DNA of 64,000 bases from Roseiarcus sp963794155 (GTDB lineage: Bacteria; Pseudomonadota; Alphaproteobacteria; Rhizobiales; Beijerinckiaceae), in the NCBI GenBank assembly GCA_963794155.1, contig CAWCCX010000013.1, positions 62,001 through 126,000 on the forward strand, given 5' to 3'. This document shows positions 62,511 through 64,000 of this stretch, piece after piece. Both the position numbers and the translations under genes were made by a program. Numbering within the stretch: the first letter of the stretch is position 1; each line of letters opens with the position of its first letter. Below the pieces are notes generated by a model. That model saw only the letters and a program-made list of their open reading frames with translations, searched no databases and was not told the origin of the DNA.

Positions 62511-64000
<1,490 letters not shown>

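Overview
The window is a high-GC chromosomal segment of an alphaproteobacterium, most likely of the Hyphomicrobiales (Beijerinckiaceae, Methylocystaceae or Roseiarcaceae type). The clues are LpxI rather than LpxH, an S2 protein with a C-terminal helix-hairpin-helix-like tail, VapB/VapC, a CIRCE-controlled groESL operon, and dispersed GTCATTGCG.../...CGCAATGAC inverted repeats like those seen in Bradyrhizobium relatives. The family is inferred; no rRNA or tRNA gene was seen.

Region 1 (1-15 kb): a minus-strand opgG-opgH pair for osmoregulated periplasmic glucans (opgH cut by the window edge) diverges from glmU. A five-gene minus-strand copper cluster (DUF2946 protein, outer-membrane-like protein, CopC, PCu(A)C chaperone, CopD) lies between glmU and glmS, the two amino-sugar genes that feed UDP-GlcNAc synthesis. 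Three genes of probable surface-sugar function and a DUF502 membrane protein follow.

Region 2 (14.7-26.7 kb): a tightly packed plus-strand envelope operon, frr-uppS-cdsA-dxr-rseP-bamA-lpxD-fabZ-lpxA-lpxI-lpxB, covers ribosome recycling, undecaprenyl and isoprenoid synthesis, phospholipid synthesis, envelope stress, outer-membrane assembly and lipid A. Its usual upstream partners rpsB-tsf-pyrH lie 28 kb away at 42.5-45.4 kb.

Region 3 (26.7-37.6 kb): an accessory minus-strand block. It holds a two-gene molybdenum hydroxylase, a cupin, an NTF2-like protein, OsmC, and four alpha/beta hydrolases with aspartate nucleophiles. These include a tandem pair of epoxide-hydrolase paralogues, one cytoplasmic and one with a Tat signal. 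It ends in two gene relics (enoyl-CoA hydratase N-terminus; TPR-regulator C-terminus).

Region 4 (37.6-53.2 kb): citrate synthase, an ABC importer with a fused double permease, rpsB-tsf-pyrH, a vapBC pair with a perfect 12+12 palindrome over its start region, an alpha/beta hydrolase and racemase pair, a PPi-type phosphofructokinase, a GAF-PAS histidine kinase, a PEP-CTERM choice-of-anchor protein and an orphan AHL-type LuxR regulator.

Region 5 (53.2-62 kb): a decayed mobile zone. It holds a second PEP-CTERM protein, a 110-bp duplicated relic of the first PEP-CTERM gene, a broken GT39-type glycosyltransferase, a group II intron 5' fragment, an IS110-family element, an IS21-family element with truncated istA, and a group II intron whose reverse transcriptase is frameshifted. 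The intron ends about 210 bp before the groESL CIRCE operator. The window ends inside groEL.

I found no CRISPR array and no clearly new multi-gene system. The most unusual items are the exported/cytoplasmic epoxide-hydrolase block, the vapBC operator, the repeat that supplies the end of a molybdoenzyme gene, and the split rpsB/frr operon.
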